Positions 15,412 through 24,791 of a stretch of DNA of 64,000 nt are shown here, one piece after another. The notes beneath the pieces were generated by a model, which was not told the DNA's origin, searched no databases, and saw only the letters and a list, made by a program, of their open reading frames with translations. Both the position numbers and the translations under genes were made by a program. Numbering within the stretch: position 1 is the stretch's first letter; every line of letters starts with the position of its first letter. Source of the DNA: Bacteroidales bacterium (GTDB taxonomy: Bacteria; Bacteroidota; Bacteroidia; Bacteroidales; F082); NCBI GenBank assembly GCA_019454985.1, contig JACFNF010000010.1, positions 1-64,000 on the forward strand, read 5' to 3'.

Positions 15412-17856
15412 ATGAAACATTTCCTTAAACATTTGGCCATTCTGGCTCTTTTTGTTTTAACCTACGGCGCTCAGGCACAGGTGCTTGAACCAGTAAAATG
15501 GCGTTTTACAACCGAAAAAATATCGGGCGACGAGTACAACTTAGTGTTTATCGCTGATATTGAGGCCAAATGGCATCTTTATTCGCAGGACATTCCCATG
15601 TCGCCTCCGGCTACCACTTTTACCTTTGAAAAGGGCAGCGGTTTTGAGCTGGTTGGCAAGGTCAACGAGTCGGCTTCGGTGGAGCAATACGACCCCAATT
15701 TCGAGATGACATTGAAGTTTTTCTCGAAACAAGCCACCTTTAAGCAAAAAGTAAAAATATTGCCCGGCCAGGCAGCTACCATCAAAGGCCATGTGGAGTT
15801 TATGAGTTGCGACGACACCCGCTGTCTGCCTCCTGCCGAAGAGAGTTTTACCTTCAACCTGAGCTCGGAAAGCGCACCTGTAGAGGCTGCCGCCACAACA
15901 GCACAAGGCCCGCTCGACCCGGTGAAATGGTCGTACAAAATCGAAAACTACGATGGAAAAACCTTTGACTTGGTTTTTAAAGCGGGCATTGACAAGGGAT
16001 TTCACCTTTATTCACTACATGTGCCCGAAGACGGTCCCCTGCCCACCGAGTTCAGCTTTGCTGAAAATAAAGCCTATGCTATTGAAGGTAATGTGACAGA
16101 AGATACCAAAGGCATCACCGCTTTCGATGAGGTGTTCAATATGGAAATCACCTATTTTGAAAATGAGGCCCTGTTCCGCCAAAAGATTTCAGCCAAGGAA
16201 ACGGATTTTCATATCACCGGCGAGATTGCCTATATGGCCTGCGACGACAAAGGCTGTGTGGCTCTTTACCACGATTTCGACATTCCTGTAAAAGATGGGA
16301 AAATTGTTGAAGCGGCCACAGGCAGCATTGCCTCGAACGATGGCCCTTCGGCCGATATCACCGGTCATGGTGCCTCCTTATGGGGCTTTTTCTTCCTTGC
16401 TTTTCTGGGCGGATTGGCTGCCATCCTCACACCCTGTGTGTTCCCGATGATCCCGATGACGGTGTCTTTCTTCATGTCCGACAAGGAAAGCAAAGCCAAA
16501 GGCCGACTGAAAGCCATCATCTACGGCCTGAGTATCATGGGCATCTATACCCTCATCGGTTCTATCTTAGCGGTGGTGGCCGGCCCCGATATTGCCAACT
16601 GGCTGAGCACCCATTGGTTGCCCAACATCCTGTTCTTCATCATCTTCATCGTCTTTGCTGCCTCTTTCTTCGGCATGTTTGAGATTACCCTGCCTCACTG
16701 GTTGGTGAATAAATCCGATGCCAAAGCCGACGAGGGTGGCTATATGGGCTCGGTGTTCATGGCACTCACCCTCGTGTTGGTTTCCTTTAGCTGTACGGGA
16801 CCTATCGTTGGAACCATCCTGGTGGAATCGGCCGGCGGACAGGTGTTGAAACCCATCATCGGCATGTTTGGCTTCTCGCTGGCTTTTGCCCTGCCTTTCA
16901 CCCTCTTTGCCTTCTTCCCCAGATGGCTGAGCAACCTGCCCAAATCGGGCGGATGGCTCAACTCGGTGAAGGTGGTGCTCGGCTTTTTAGAGCTTGCTCT
17001 TGGCCTGAAATTCCTCAGCGTGGCCGATCAGACCTATCACTGGGGACTGCTCGACCGCGAAGTGTATATCGCCTTCTGGATTGTCATCTTTTTCCTGATG
17101 GGGCTTTATATCCTTGGGAAAATCAAGTTTGCCCACGATGACGATGTGCCTTTTGTGAGCGTGCCACGACTGATACTTTCGATCATCACCTTTGCTTTTG
17201 TGGTTTACCTCATTCCGGGAATGTTTGGCGCGCCGCTGAAAGCCCTCTCCGGATATATGCCTCCCATGCACACCCACGACTTCGACATCACGAAGATCAT
17301 CCGCGAAAATGCCGGCAGCTCTGGCGGTTCAGCCAGCACTGGCCTCACTGCCAATGTGCTTTGTGAAACCCCGAAATATCACGAAACGCTCCATCTGCCC
17401 CACGGGCTGCAGGGCTATTTCGACTACGAACAAGGCTTAGCCTGTGCCAAAGCCAACAACAAACCCCTGTTTGTTGACTTTACCGGCCACGGCTGCGTCA
17501 ACTGCCGCGAGATGGAAGCCAATGTGTGGAGCGACCCGCGCGTGCTCAGGCTGCTCCGCGACGAATATATGGTGGTGGCCCTCTATGTGGACGATAAAAC
17601 CGAGCTCCCCGAAAGCGAATGGGTTACTTCAACCTACGACCAAAAGGTGAAAAAGACCATCGGCCGGAAATATGCCGATTTCCAGATTACCAAGTTCAAT
17701 GTCAACGCACAGCCTTTCTATGTGCTCATGGGTCACAACAACGATGTGCTGATGCAGCCTCGCGCCTACAACCTCAATGTGGACGAGTTTGTGGCCTTCC
17801 TCGAACAGGGTCTGAAAAATTTCAAAGAAGGTAAGTCGGTATTCAGCATCCAATAA
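15412..17856 (+). CDS. dsbD: Thiol:disulfide interchange protein DsbD with duplicated N-terminal domain
   Basis: 814 residues. Signal peptide 1-22 (ending AQAQ). Two DsbD-alpha-like domains stand in tandem, at about 24-155 and 167-295. Each begins '(E/D)PVKW' and each keeps a cysteine pair: Cys133/Cys138 (SCDDTRC) and Cys277/Cys282 (ACDDKGC). The CcdA-type membrane core, about 322-620, holds TPCVFPMIP (Cys342) and SCTGPIVG (Cys461). The C-terminal thioredoxin-like domain has CVNC at 695-698. DsbD passes electrons from cytoplasmic thioredoxin to the periplasm to keep disulfide isomerases and cytochrome c maturation factors reduced. Two alpha domains instead of one is the unusual feature. A strong terminator follows. 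Confidence 0.93.
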   Translation: MKHFLKHLAILALFVLTYGAQAQVLEPVKWRFTTEKISGDEYNLVFIADIEAKWHLYSQDIPMSPPATTFTFEKGSGFELVGKVNESASVEQYDPNFEMTLKFFSKQATFKQKVKILPGQAATIKGHVEFMSCDDTRCLPPAEESFTFNLSSESAPVEAAATTAQGPLDPVKWSYKIENYDGKTFDLVFKAGIDKGFHLYSLHVPEDGPLPTEFSFAENKAYAIEGNVTEDTKGITAFDEVFNMEITYFENEALFRQKISAKETDFHITGEIAYMACDDKGCVALYHDFDIPVKDGKIVEAATGSIASNDGPSADITGHGASLWGFFFLAFLGGLAAILTPCVFPMIPMTVSFFMSDKESKAKGRLKAIIYGLSIMGIYTLIGSILAVVAGPDIANWLSTHWLPNILFFIIFIVFAASFFGMFEITLPHWLVNKSDAKADEGGYMGSVFMALTLVLVSFSCTGPIVGTILVESAGGQVLKPIIGMFGFSLAFALPFTLFAFFPRWLSNLPKSGGWLNSVKVVLGFLELALGLKFLSVADQTYHWGLLDREVYIAFWIVIFFLMGLYILGKIKFAHDDDVPFVSVPRLILSIITFAFVVYLIPGMFGAPLKALSGYMPPMHTHDFDITKIIRENAGSSGGSASTGLTANVLCETPKYHETLHLPHGLQGYFDYEQGLACAKANNKPLFVDFTGHGCVNCREMEANVWSDPRVLRLLRDEYMVVALYVDDKTELPESEWVTSTYDQKVKKTIGRKYADFQITKFNVNAQPFYVLMGHNNDVLMQPRAYNLNVDEFVAFLEQGLKNFKEGKSVFSIQ

Positions 17857-17883
17857 GGAAAAGTTTAATACTCCAATACCACA

Positions 17884-17926
17884 CCCCGTTTGAGCGGCTA
17901 TCCAGCCGCTCAAACGGGGCTTTTTA
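17884..17926 (+). terminator. Rho-independent terminator of dsbD
   Basis: A 16-bp perfect stem, CCCCGTTTGAGCGGCT with AGCCGCTCAAACGGGG, 4-nt loop, followed by CTTTTTA, 27 bp after the dsbD stop. The rest of the 318-bp gap to 18174 holds only the facing terminator of the next gene; I see nothing else in it. Confidence 0.92.
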
Positions 17927-18105
17927 ATCATTCAAAGGCTGGCTTTGTGATCAGTTTATTTTTCTTTTTGCCCAACGATGTACTAAACTCACCCAAGTGT
18001 CTTTGGGCTGTATGGCAAATGACCCTCAATACAATCAATCCACATTTCCGCTGATTCACATTCAGGCGGTTTGCTCATCCCTTGTTCCTAAGCCCGGCGG
18101 CCAAA

Positions 18106-18153
18106 CTAAAAATGCGCTGTAAATCCACATAAGCCACGGATTTACAGCGCATT
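18106..18153 (-). terminator. Rho-independent terminator of the small surface protein gene
   Basis: A 16-bp perfect stem (AATGCGCTGTAAATCC at 18111-18126, GGATTTACAGCGCATT at 18138-18153) with an 11-nt loop. On the minus strand it ends in ATTTTTAG and lies 22 bp after the stop at 18175. Confidence 0.85.
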
Positions 18154-18174
18154 GTCGCAGGATAGCGCTCCGGC

Positions 18175-18417
18175 TTATTCCTCTAACTTGTGGTAAGCCT
18201 GATAGAGTTTCCGTCCGCCGTAGGCGGCACCAAGTCCGAGCAAGATAGTGAGCCCGCTCCCGATGGGCGCGCCGCCGCCTTGCGGCTGATTGCCCGTCTG
18301 GCTATGGCCTCCCGATGGCGGAGGCGGCGGCCCCTGCTGGCTGAATACAGCGGTTGAACTTCCGGCCACAAGCGCCATCAACAACGTGAAAGCAAAAATT
18401 TGAATCGTCTTTTTCAT
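18175..18417 (-). CDS. Small secreted protein with PID-CTERM-like C-terminal tail (hypothetical)
   Basis: 80 residues. A signal peptide (1-26, ending VFSQ) is followed by a Pro/Gly/Gln-rich linker (QQGPPPPPSGGHSQTGNQPQ, then GGG). The C-terminus is tripartite: an API motif, a hydrophobic helix (GSGLTILLGLGAAYG) and a basic, polar tail (GRKLYQAYHKLEE). This layout resembles the PID-CTERM and other sorting tails of Bacteroidota. The motif here is PIG, not PID, so the match is by pattern only. It could equally be a plain tail-anchored peptide. The gene lies 63 bp downstream of the large T9SS protein gene on the same strand. Confidence 0.65.
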   Translation of the reverse strand: MKKTIQIFAFTLLMALVAGSSTAVFSQQGPPPPPSGGHSQTGNQPQGGGAPIGSGLTILLGLGAAYGGRKLYQAYHKLEE

Positions 18418-18480
18418 GGTTTGTATCTTTTTCGTGTTTCTTTTTTTAATTGCTAAGCTAAGTCGGCACCTTATATTATA

Positions 18481-21400
18481 TTATAAGACAACTTTTGCAC
18501 TCACAACCTGCCCGCCGGTGATGGCTGTTACCACATAAACGCCTTTGGGCAGTTTGCCGGTGTTCAGGCTTGCCTGACCCGTGTTGTTGAAGTGTTTTGT
18601 CATCACCACGCGGCCGGTGATGTCCGTCATCACAAAGTTGGTGGGGGCCGTCAGACCGCTCAGATAAACATAACCGTTGTAGGCATACAGGCGCACTGTG
18701 CTTGTTTTCGGACTTTCTCCAATGCCGAGTGCGTTCATTTCCAACTCAAAACGCATCACATCGTCGCCTTCCTCAGCGCTGAAGGCATAGCTGTTGTGCT
18801 CGCTCAGATTGGTCACCGTGCCGGTTTTCTTGTCGGTCAGCTTCAGCATCATCCCTGCCGGACTTTCCTGCAAGCGGATGATGTATTGATCGGCCTGGTT
18901 TTTTACAAACCCAAAGGGAATCACCTTGTCGTCGAAGTCGGGCATGGCGTTGGTTGACAATTGTTCGTTGTCGCTGACCGAGAAGAACTGCGGGGCATAG
19001 CCGGCTAAGAAAAGCGCATCGTGATAGGCATCAAATCCGGCGGTGGCAGTGCTGTTGAGCAGCAGCTTGCTCTCCTGTGCCGAAGCTCCCGAAGCCTCAG
19101 CAGCCACTAACAACACCATATTGCCCGAGCCGTTTTTGTAAAAAGCCTGATTGTGATGCACACGGGCTGCCGGATCAATGATGATTCCGGCATTGTCGGC
19201 AGTTGCCTGCACCATAAAGCCCTGGGCCGAAGGAATGATGCCGCAGGGCTCAATATCACTGTAGCTTTTGTTGCCTTCATGCCAGATTTTGGCGTTGGCG
19301 TTCAATTTGTCAAGAAGCATCTCATCTTCATCAGCATTCCATCTGATGGCGCAGGCATAAGGATTGCCGAGTAGATGCCAGCCCGAATAGGTATTGCCGC
19401 TCTTGGTCAAGCCCGAAATGGTAACATCCGAAGCATTCAGTGTGCCGGTGAAGCTGAGGGTTTGGTTTTGCTGGTATGAAACCATATATCCCCGGCCAAC
19501 CACGAAATTGACGCCGCCGTTCCAGGTATTGAAACCGCCGTCTTTTTGGTTCATCCAGGTGTTGGTGGGCTCATCCCATCCGTAGAAGTCGTATCCATTG
19601 CCATACCCTGAGGTGGTGAAAGCCGTGATGGCCTGGGCTGCCACCGGTGAGCTGATCAGATGCCAGCCACCATCGGCCTCTGCCCAGCCGCCTGTGAGGT
19701 AACGCACCGCCGTTGCCTGAACACCGGCATTGGAATGGATGAGCGAAGCCGTACCCGTGGCATCCGATTCGAGAAGCAAGCCTTCGTTTCCGGCCTGATT
19801 GGTGATGTCGCCCGACACTGTCAGATGCTTGCCGCTGCTGACGATGAGCTTCCCTCCGGCCTCGATGGTGAGCGTAGAACAGCTTGCATCATTGGCATCC
19901 TGGGTAATGGTATGGCCGCCAATGGTAATGTCATCCTTGGCTACCGGCACAGCGTTTGACGACCAGGTGTCAGTAGCACTCCAGTTTCCGTTTTTAGCCG
20001 AATTTACCAACTTGCCCGTTGTTACCTCAATCTCATCGGACGAAGCTGATTCATAGCTGTCTTTTTTTGCTTTGACAGTGTAGGCGTAAGTTGTTGCAGC
20101 GGCCAAATCCGAAACCACCTTGCTTGTGCTGGCAACAGTGAAAGGCGAATCGTCGATGGGGGTGAGGGTTTTAGTTCCTTGTGAAATAACTAAATCTTCC
20201 AGGAAAAACCGGCCTTTTGAAGCTTGTTTCCCTTCAAACTTAATTTTAGATGAGGCCGTTCCACCTGTTAATGGAATGTTGTATGCTTTTAAGGTATAGG
20301 TGTCATCGTTGTTTAAATCATTAACGGTTTCTCCAAGGACATCGTCTAAGTAAATTTTTAAGTCTGTCGCATCTCCACTCCAGGCCATAGCTTTAAACGA
20401 GAGAGTGAAATTTCCACTAAATCCCGATAAATCAATTTCAGGCGTTATCAGATAACCTAAGGCCGAACTAGTACCCATCTTAACCGTCCCCCCAGCCTCA
20501 TAAACTTTTGAACCGGTCCAATCCGGTGTTTGAGTATATGTATTCAAACTACTAGAAACATCAGTACTAAATGCACCTGTACCAGTCGTTCCACGAGAAA
20601 AGCCATCGAAATTCTCAGAAAATACCTCAATATAATTACCTTCAACTTTGGAAACAGTCAGTTCATAATTATCAGCCCCACTCACAGCTCCCCAGTTGGC
20701 GGTAAAACCGGTAGTGCTTACATTGGTGGCTGCCGTAGCGGTGGGAGCAGCCAGTCCTACACTGCCGCTCAACGTAACGGTTTTGTCTGAAGCACTGGTT
20801 GAGCTGAGGGTGATATTTTCGTTGTTGTAGTCGCCAACGTCTAAACCGGCTTTCAGCCGTACGTAAATGGTGGTGCTGGCAACCGTGCCCTCTGATTGGG
20901 TGAGTGTAAGTGAACTTCCAAAGCCTGAACCCGAAGAGGTGGAAATCTCATAATTGGTTGGTGCAGCAAGGCTAATATTGGCAGTCAGGTTGCTACCCGA
21001 TACCGTGAACGATTGTTCTGCCGAAGGTCCGCTGCCATGGTTGTAGGTGAAACCGGTTAAAGTAGCGGTGGAGACGGTGATGGTGGGGGAGGCAGGTGAT
21101 GTTGTTCTTTTAAATAAATAGATATCACTCTGACCTGACGCATAACAAGAGAAAATAGGGGGAGTGTTGCCAGAATTAAATCGCATTAAATTTCTAGTTA
21201 CATCTGATGTTTCATCTTTAACAGTTGCTTTCCCATCCACTGCAATTGAAATTGAGAAATTAGTTGAGGTAGCCTTGTTTTTTAAATAATTATTATTCTT
21301 ACCTCCCGCAGCATACAAATAACCATTATTAACTGCATCATAAAGCGTCCAAAACGATCCACTTTCCCCCAAAGTTATTTCAAATGGTTTTGTATCTGAA

Positions 21401-21648
21401 TTTGAAGTTGCAATTGTTACGGTTGTTTTCTCACTTGTAACTGTGACTGATACAGAGGCACGGTTGTTTGTGTTTTGTAAACCTAAGGCATACCAATCAC
21501 TACTTTTCTGACCCAAGATAAGATATTTCCCACCATTTTCAAGTCCGGTATTATTTTTAATCATTTCATAGGTTTGCCCTATTACTCTCCCTCCCGCCAT
21601 CAATGCCGCGGCAAGGAGCAACATTTTAAAAAAAGTAGAATTTCGCAT
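18481..21648 (-). CDS. Large multidomain secreted protein with T9SS type A sorting domain
   Basis: 1055 residues. Signal peptide 1-25 (ending VIGQ). Residues about 27-183 are an N-terminal beta domain (GKYLILGQKSSDWYAL ... DIYLFKRTT). Residues about 188-296 are an immunoglobulin-like repeat ending VTLSGSVG. A fibronectin III domain starts at 300 and ends at 545, but is interrupted at about 342-494 by a jelly-roll module (VFSENFDGF ... FFLEDLVISQG). Then comes a G8/autotransporter-like region (NGNWSATDTWSSNAVPVAKDD), a long conserved Bacteroidota region (GGWHLISSPV), and a T9SS sorting domain over the last 75 residues ending VVSAKVVL. It is a surface or released protein, probably adhesive; no catalytic site is seen. 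The N-terminal and inserted modules are visibly more AT-rich than the rest. Confidence 0.88.
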   Translation of the reverse strand: MRNSTFFKMLLLAAALMAGGRVIGQTYEMIKNNTGLENGGKYLILGQKSSDWYALGLQNTNNRASVSVTVTSEKTTVTIATSNSDTKPFEITLGESGSFWTLYDAVNNGYLYAAGGKNNNYLKNKATSTNFSISIAVDGKATVKDETSDVTRNLMRFNSGNTPPIFSCYASGQSDIYLFKRTTSPASPTITVSTATLTGFTYNHGSGPSAEQSFTVSGSNLTANISLAAPTNYEISTSSGSGFGSSLTLTQSEGTVASTTIYVRLKAGLDVGDYNNENITLSSTSASDKTVTLSGSVGLAAPTATAATNVSTTGFTANWGAVSGADNYELTVSKVEGNYIEVFSENFDGFSRGTTGTGAFSTDVSSSLNTYTQTPDWTGSKVYEAGGTVKMGTSSALGYLITPEIDLSGFSGNFTLSFKAMAWSGDATDLKIYLDDVLGETVNDLNNDDTYTLKAYNIPLTGGTASSKIKFEGKQASKGRFFLEDLVISQGTKTLTPIDDSPFTVASTSKVVSDLAAATTYAYTVKAKKDSYESASSDEIEVTTGKLVNSAKNGNWSATDTWSSNAVPVAKDDITIGGHTITQDANDASCSTLTIEAGGKLIVSSGKHLTVSGDITNQAGNEGLLLESDATGTASLIHSNAGVQATAVRYLTGGWAEADGGWHLISSPVAAQAITAFTTSGYGNGYDFYGWDEPTNTWMNQKDGGFNTWNGGVNFVVGRGYMVSYQQNQTLSFTGTLNASDVTISGLTKSGNTYSGWHLLGNPYACAIRWNADEDEMLLDKLNANAKIWHEGNKSYSDIEPCGIIPSAQGFMVQATADNAGIIIDPAARVHHNQAFYKNGSGNMVLLVAAEASGASAQESKLLLNSTATAGFDAYHDALFLAGYAPQFFSVSDNEQLSTNAMPDFDDKVIPFGFVKNQADQYIIRLQESPAGMMLKLTDKKTGTVTNLSEHNSYAFSAEEGDDVMRFELEMNALGIGESPKTSTVRLYAYNGYVYLSGLTAPTNFVMTDITGRVVMTKHFNNTGQASLNTGKLPKGVYVVTAITGGQVVSAKVVL

Positions 21649-21913
21649 ACGTCAATTGTTTATTGGTTTATGTTGATGAATTTGGTAATCAAGCACTTAA
21701 GGGTAATATTCCGGCCTTGTTTTCTGAAAAGAAGATTGGGCGCGGCTTTTTGCCGGGTAAAGTTACGAAAAGAAGCCATATCTCCAAGTCTTTATAGTGA
21801 AAAAGTAGTGAAAAGTCAAAAGCCGGTGTTCCTGTGGGCTGCCGGTCGTGTTCCGGCGCGGTGGTTTTAGGTTTCCGGCTTTGCTTTTGTGCGGTTCAAT
21901 TTTCCAAAATGTG

Positions 21914-21921
21914 TAACTTTG
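21914..21921 (+). promoter_or_regulatory. Bacteroidota -7 box (TAACTTTG) of the yebC-family gene
   Basis: Exact TAnnTTTG match 43 bp before the ATG at 21965. It lies in the 316-bp divergent gap 21649-21964. On the minus side the same gap holds only the near-match TAACTTTA (about 21759-21766) that could serve the large T9SS protein gene. Confidence 0.6.
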
Positions 21922-21964
21922 CAGCCTCAAAACAAATCGTATCACACCGAAATAGTATCGTTTT

Positions 21965-22675
21965 ATGGGCAGAGCCTTTGAATACCGCCGCGCAGCCAAA
22001 GAAAAACGCTGGGACAAGATGTCGAAAGTTTTTCCGAAATTGGGTAAACTCATCACCATCGCCGCTAAGGAAGGCGGCCCCGACCCCGACATGAACCCGC
22101 GCTTGCGCAACGCCATCCTGAATGCCAAGGCTGAAAACATGCCGAAAGAAAACATCGAAAATGCCATCAAACGCGCCGCAGGCAAAGATGCCGAAACTAT
22201 GGTGGAAGTGGTGTACGAAGGCAAAGGACCTCACGGCGTGTTGGTGTATGTGGAGTGCGCCACCGACAACACCACCCGCACCGTGGCCAATGTGAAGTCG
22301 TATTTCAACAAAGCCGGCGGCTCGTTTGTCCCCATCGGCTCGTTCGAGTTCATGTTTTCGCGCAAGGCTGTGTTTGAATGTAAAGCCAAAGCCGGAACCA
22401 ATATCGAAGAGTTGGAGCTGGCTTTGATTGATGCCGGCCTCGAAGAAATTGAACAGCTTGACGAGAGCATCTTCCTCTATGCCGACTATGTCCATTTCGG
22501 GCAGCTTCACCATGCCATCGAAGAAAGCGGCTTAGAAATCGTGAAGTCGAGCCTGCAACGCTTCCCCAACAGCCCAGTGCAGTTCAACGAAGAACAAATG
22601 GCCGACATCGAACGGATGATTGACAAGATTGAAGAGGACGACGACGTGCAGGCCGTTTACACCAATATCGGTTAA
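21965..22675 (+). CDS. YebC/PmpR family protein
   Basis: 236 residues, the usual length for YebC/PmpR. The N-terminus [20 protein letters not shown] and the segments [21 protein letters not shown] and [20 protein letters not shown] are diagnostic. Two further alpha/beta domains follow, with an acidic C-terminus ([16 protein letters not shown]). YebC proteins were first described as DNA-binding transcriptional regulators; some members have been linked to translation of difficult peptide stretches such as prolines. Either role is family knowledge and cannot be settled here. The gene stands alone, converging on the TPR-LuxR gene with a 13-bp gap. Confidence 0.93.
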   Translation: MGRAFEYRRAAKEKRWDKMSKVFPKLGKLITIAAKEGGPDPDMNPRLRNAILNAKAENMPKENIENAIKRAAGKDAETMVEVVYEGKGPHGVLVYVECATDNTTRTVANVKSYFNKAGGSFVPIGSFEFMFSRKAVFECKAKAGTNIEELELALIDAGLEEIEQLDESIFLYADYVHFGQLHHAIEESGLEIVKSSLQRFPNSPVQFNEEQMADIERMIDKIEEDDDVQAVYTNIG

Positions 22676-22688
22676 CAGCCGCCGGTGC

Positions 22689-24488
22689 TCAGAGCTCTTT
22701 CAGAAAATCGGAGATGGAAAGCGTGGAAGGGATATTGAATTTCTTCCGCAGCCGGTAGCGGCCCATCTCCACCGCCCTCACCGTGATGTTGTTGAGCGAG
22801 GCAATCTCTTTCGACGACAAATCCAGACGCAACATGGCACACAGGTGCTCCTCGTTTTTGGTCAGATTCGGGAAACGGCTGCGCAGCTTGCTGTAGAAGC
22901 TGCGGTTCAGTTCGTCAATATGCGCCTGAAACTCGTCTAAGTCTTTTTGCTGGTTGATGTTTTGCTGCACATTGAGGGTCAGCTCCTTGATGCGGTTTTC
23001 GCGTTGGGCGGGCGGCACCTCGCGCAGCTTTTTAAGCTCGGCCTGCAGCTCCTGCAGAAACTTGTTTTTTTCCACCAAATGCAGGGCCACATTGGTCAGG
23101 TCGTTCGACTTGTTTCGCAGTTCCACCTCCATCAAATCCTGTTTGGCCTTGCTTAGTGCGGCTTCCTGCTCCATCATCAGCTTGTTTTTGTAGTGCCGCG
23201 ATTGCTGCTGCGAATAGATCAGGATGGTGATGGCGATGACGGCTATCAGCGAGAGCAGCAGCAGCAACTGCCGGCTGTGGGCTAAGCTTTTTTCGCGCTG
23301 AAGCAGGGCAATCTCGTTGTCTTTCAGCGCAAGCTCCTTCTCTTTCAGCCGGAGATTCAGGCGCGAGTGCAGCTCGTCGAGCTGGTCGGCCTTGGCCCGT
23401 GCAAAAAGGGTGTCGTGCAGCGCACTGTATTGTTTGTAAAGCTCAAAAGCCTTGCGTGTGTTGCCTTTGCCATCGTAGGCCAAGCTCTGTCCAAAACTGG
23501 CATCGTGCTGCCCTTTCAGGTCGTCCACCAACATGGCTAAGCGCATCATCTCGTCGAAAGTGGCGTTGGCCTCGTCGTATTTGTGAATTTTCAGGTAAAA
23601 ATTGCCGGTCTGAAGCATACCGTTGATGATGGAGGCCGTGTCGCCCTCTTCGCGGTTCAGGGCGATGCTGCGGCCAAAATACTCAAGTGCCTTTTTCTCG
23701 TCTTCTTTCTCGCTGAAAATCAGACCCAGATTCAGATAATTGATCGAGAGATAGCGGTTGTGACGGATGCGCTGGTTGATCTTGATGGCTTGCTGATAAT
23801 AGTCAATGGCCCGGCCAAAGTCGCCTTTGAGCCGGTAAATCTCGCCCACATTGTTGAGCGAGGCCGCAATGCCGCTTTCATCGCCGATTTCTTCCCTGAT
23901 GCGAAGGGCATCCCTGAAATAGGAGGAGGCCTTGTCCAAATCGTTGCGGTAGTAATAAATTCCTCCCAGCGAGTTGTAGGCGGCGGCCATCTCCTTGCTG
24001 TTGCCGGCCTCTTCTGCATACTCCATGGCCGTGTTCACATAGAGCATCCCCTGCTCGTAGTCGTAATGGTTGTTGATGTAAATATGCCCCAGACGGTTGT
24101 AAATCCGCGCCAGCTCGTCCTTATCGTCAAGCGATTTGAAATGCTTGATGCTGATGAGGTAGTAATTGATCGAAGGCTGGAAGTTGTGTCGGTACTCAAA
24201 AATTTCGCCCATCACCTTATTGCTCACGGCGCAGGATGGGATGGATTGCAGTCGGGTGGCAATGGCCAAAGCCTGACGACTATAAGCCAGCGCCTTGTCG
24301 GGATTACTTTCTTTGAGGACAGTTGCTAAATTGTTTAATACGCTGATCTTCTGCTCGTTGTCGTCTAATGTTGACAAAAGGGAAACCAAGCTGTCCGTTT
24401 GGGGCAGCTCCCGTGCAGCGACTTCCCTTGCAAAAAAGGAAACCGTTGCAACGAGCAATAAAAGACAGTGTATCAGTCTGTTATTCAT
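22689..24488 (-). CDS. TPR sensor/regulator with LuxR-type C-terminal HTH
   Basis: 599 residues. A signal peptide or first membrane helix (1-25) is followed by about seven TPR repeats, residues 45-360 (AAAYNSLGGIYYYRNDLDKA, ASLNNVGEIYRLKGDFGRA). A transmembrane helix lies near 405-425 (LLLLLSLIAVIAITILIY), then a long coiled coil, and a C-terminal LuxR-like helix-turn-helix over the last 60 residues (NLTKNEEHLCAMLRLDLSSKEIA ... VEMGRYRLRKKFNI). This 'periplasmic TPR, membrane helix, cytoplasmic HTH' layout is a one-component membrane regulator frequent in Bacteroidota. Targets are unknown. Its start overlaps the end of the upstream small membrane gene by 8 bp. Confidence 0.85.
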   Translation of the reverse strand: MNNRLIHCLLLLVATVSFFAREVAARELPQTDSLVSLLSTLDDNEQKISVLNNLATVLKESNPDKALAYSRQALAIATRLQSIPSCAVSNKVMGEIFEYRHNFQPSINYYLISIKHFKSLDDKDELARIYNRLGHIYINNHYDYEQGMLYVNTAMEYAEEAGNSKEMAAAYNSLGGIYYYRNDLDKASSYFRDALRIREEIGDESGIAASLNNVGEIYRLKGDFGRAIDYYQQAIKINQRIRHNRYLSINYLNLGLIFSEKEDEKKALEYFGRSIALNREEGDTASIINGMLQTGNFYLKIHKYDEANATFDEMMRLAMLVDDLKGQHDASFGQSLAYDGKGNTRKAFELYKQYSALHDTLFARAKADQLDELHSRLNLRLKEKELALKDNEIALLQREKSLAHSRQLLLLLSLIAVIAITILIYSQQQSRHYKNKLMMEQEAALSKAKQDLMEVELRNKSNDLTNVALHLVEKNKFLQELQAELKKLREVPPAQRENRIKELTLNVQQNINQQKDLDEFQAHIDELNRSFYSKLRSRFPNLTKNEEHLCAMLRLDLSSKEIASLNNITVRAVEMGRYRLRKKFNIPSTLSISDFLKEL

Positions 24489-24762
24489 AAGCGTCCGTTA
24501 CCGGAATCACATAATATTCACCGGTACGCGGATCTTTGAAAAATTTATTGTGTCCGTTGATAGCTTCCAAATTGGCATCCACCTGCCCCTTGATGAAAAC
24601 GGTGTTTTCCACTTCCACCTGACCCTGAACCGTCATGGGCTGCTCGGAAGTGATTTTCACCGGTTTTAACTGGGGAATCAGCCCTGCATTCTGCAGGACA
24701 ATCACCCAAACCCCAATGCCGATGAGGAGAAGGGTGTTTTTCACGAAAGAAGAATGTTCCAT
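24481..24762 (-). CDS. Small membrane-anchored protein (hypothetical)
   Basis: 93 residues from the ATG at 24762. The longer frame would run into the upstream gene and lacks any other Met nearby. One N-terminal transmembrane helix (NTLLLIGIGVWVIVLQNAGLI) precedes a hydrophilic domain (PMTVQGQVEVENTVFIKGQV, then FFKDPRTGEYYVIPV). I do not recognise the family. It overlaps the TPR-LuxR gene by 8 bp and follows the four-helix membrane gene by 29 bp, so the three probably form one operon. Confidence 0.7.
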   Translation of the reverse strand: MEHSSFVKNTLLLIGIGVWVIVLQNAGLIPQLKPVKITSEQPMTVQGQVEVENTVFIKGQVDANLEAINGHNKFFKDPRTGEYYVIPVTDAYE

Positions 24763-24791
24763 AGTGCGTATGTATGAAAGGTTAGTGTCGT

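Noticed and set aside
23583..24329. Open frame of 248 codons antisense to the TPR-LuxR gene
   Set aside because: Lies wholly inside a well-supported regulator gene and shows no domain or signal peptide.
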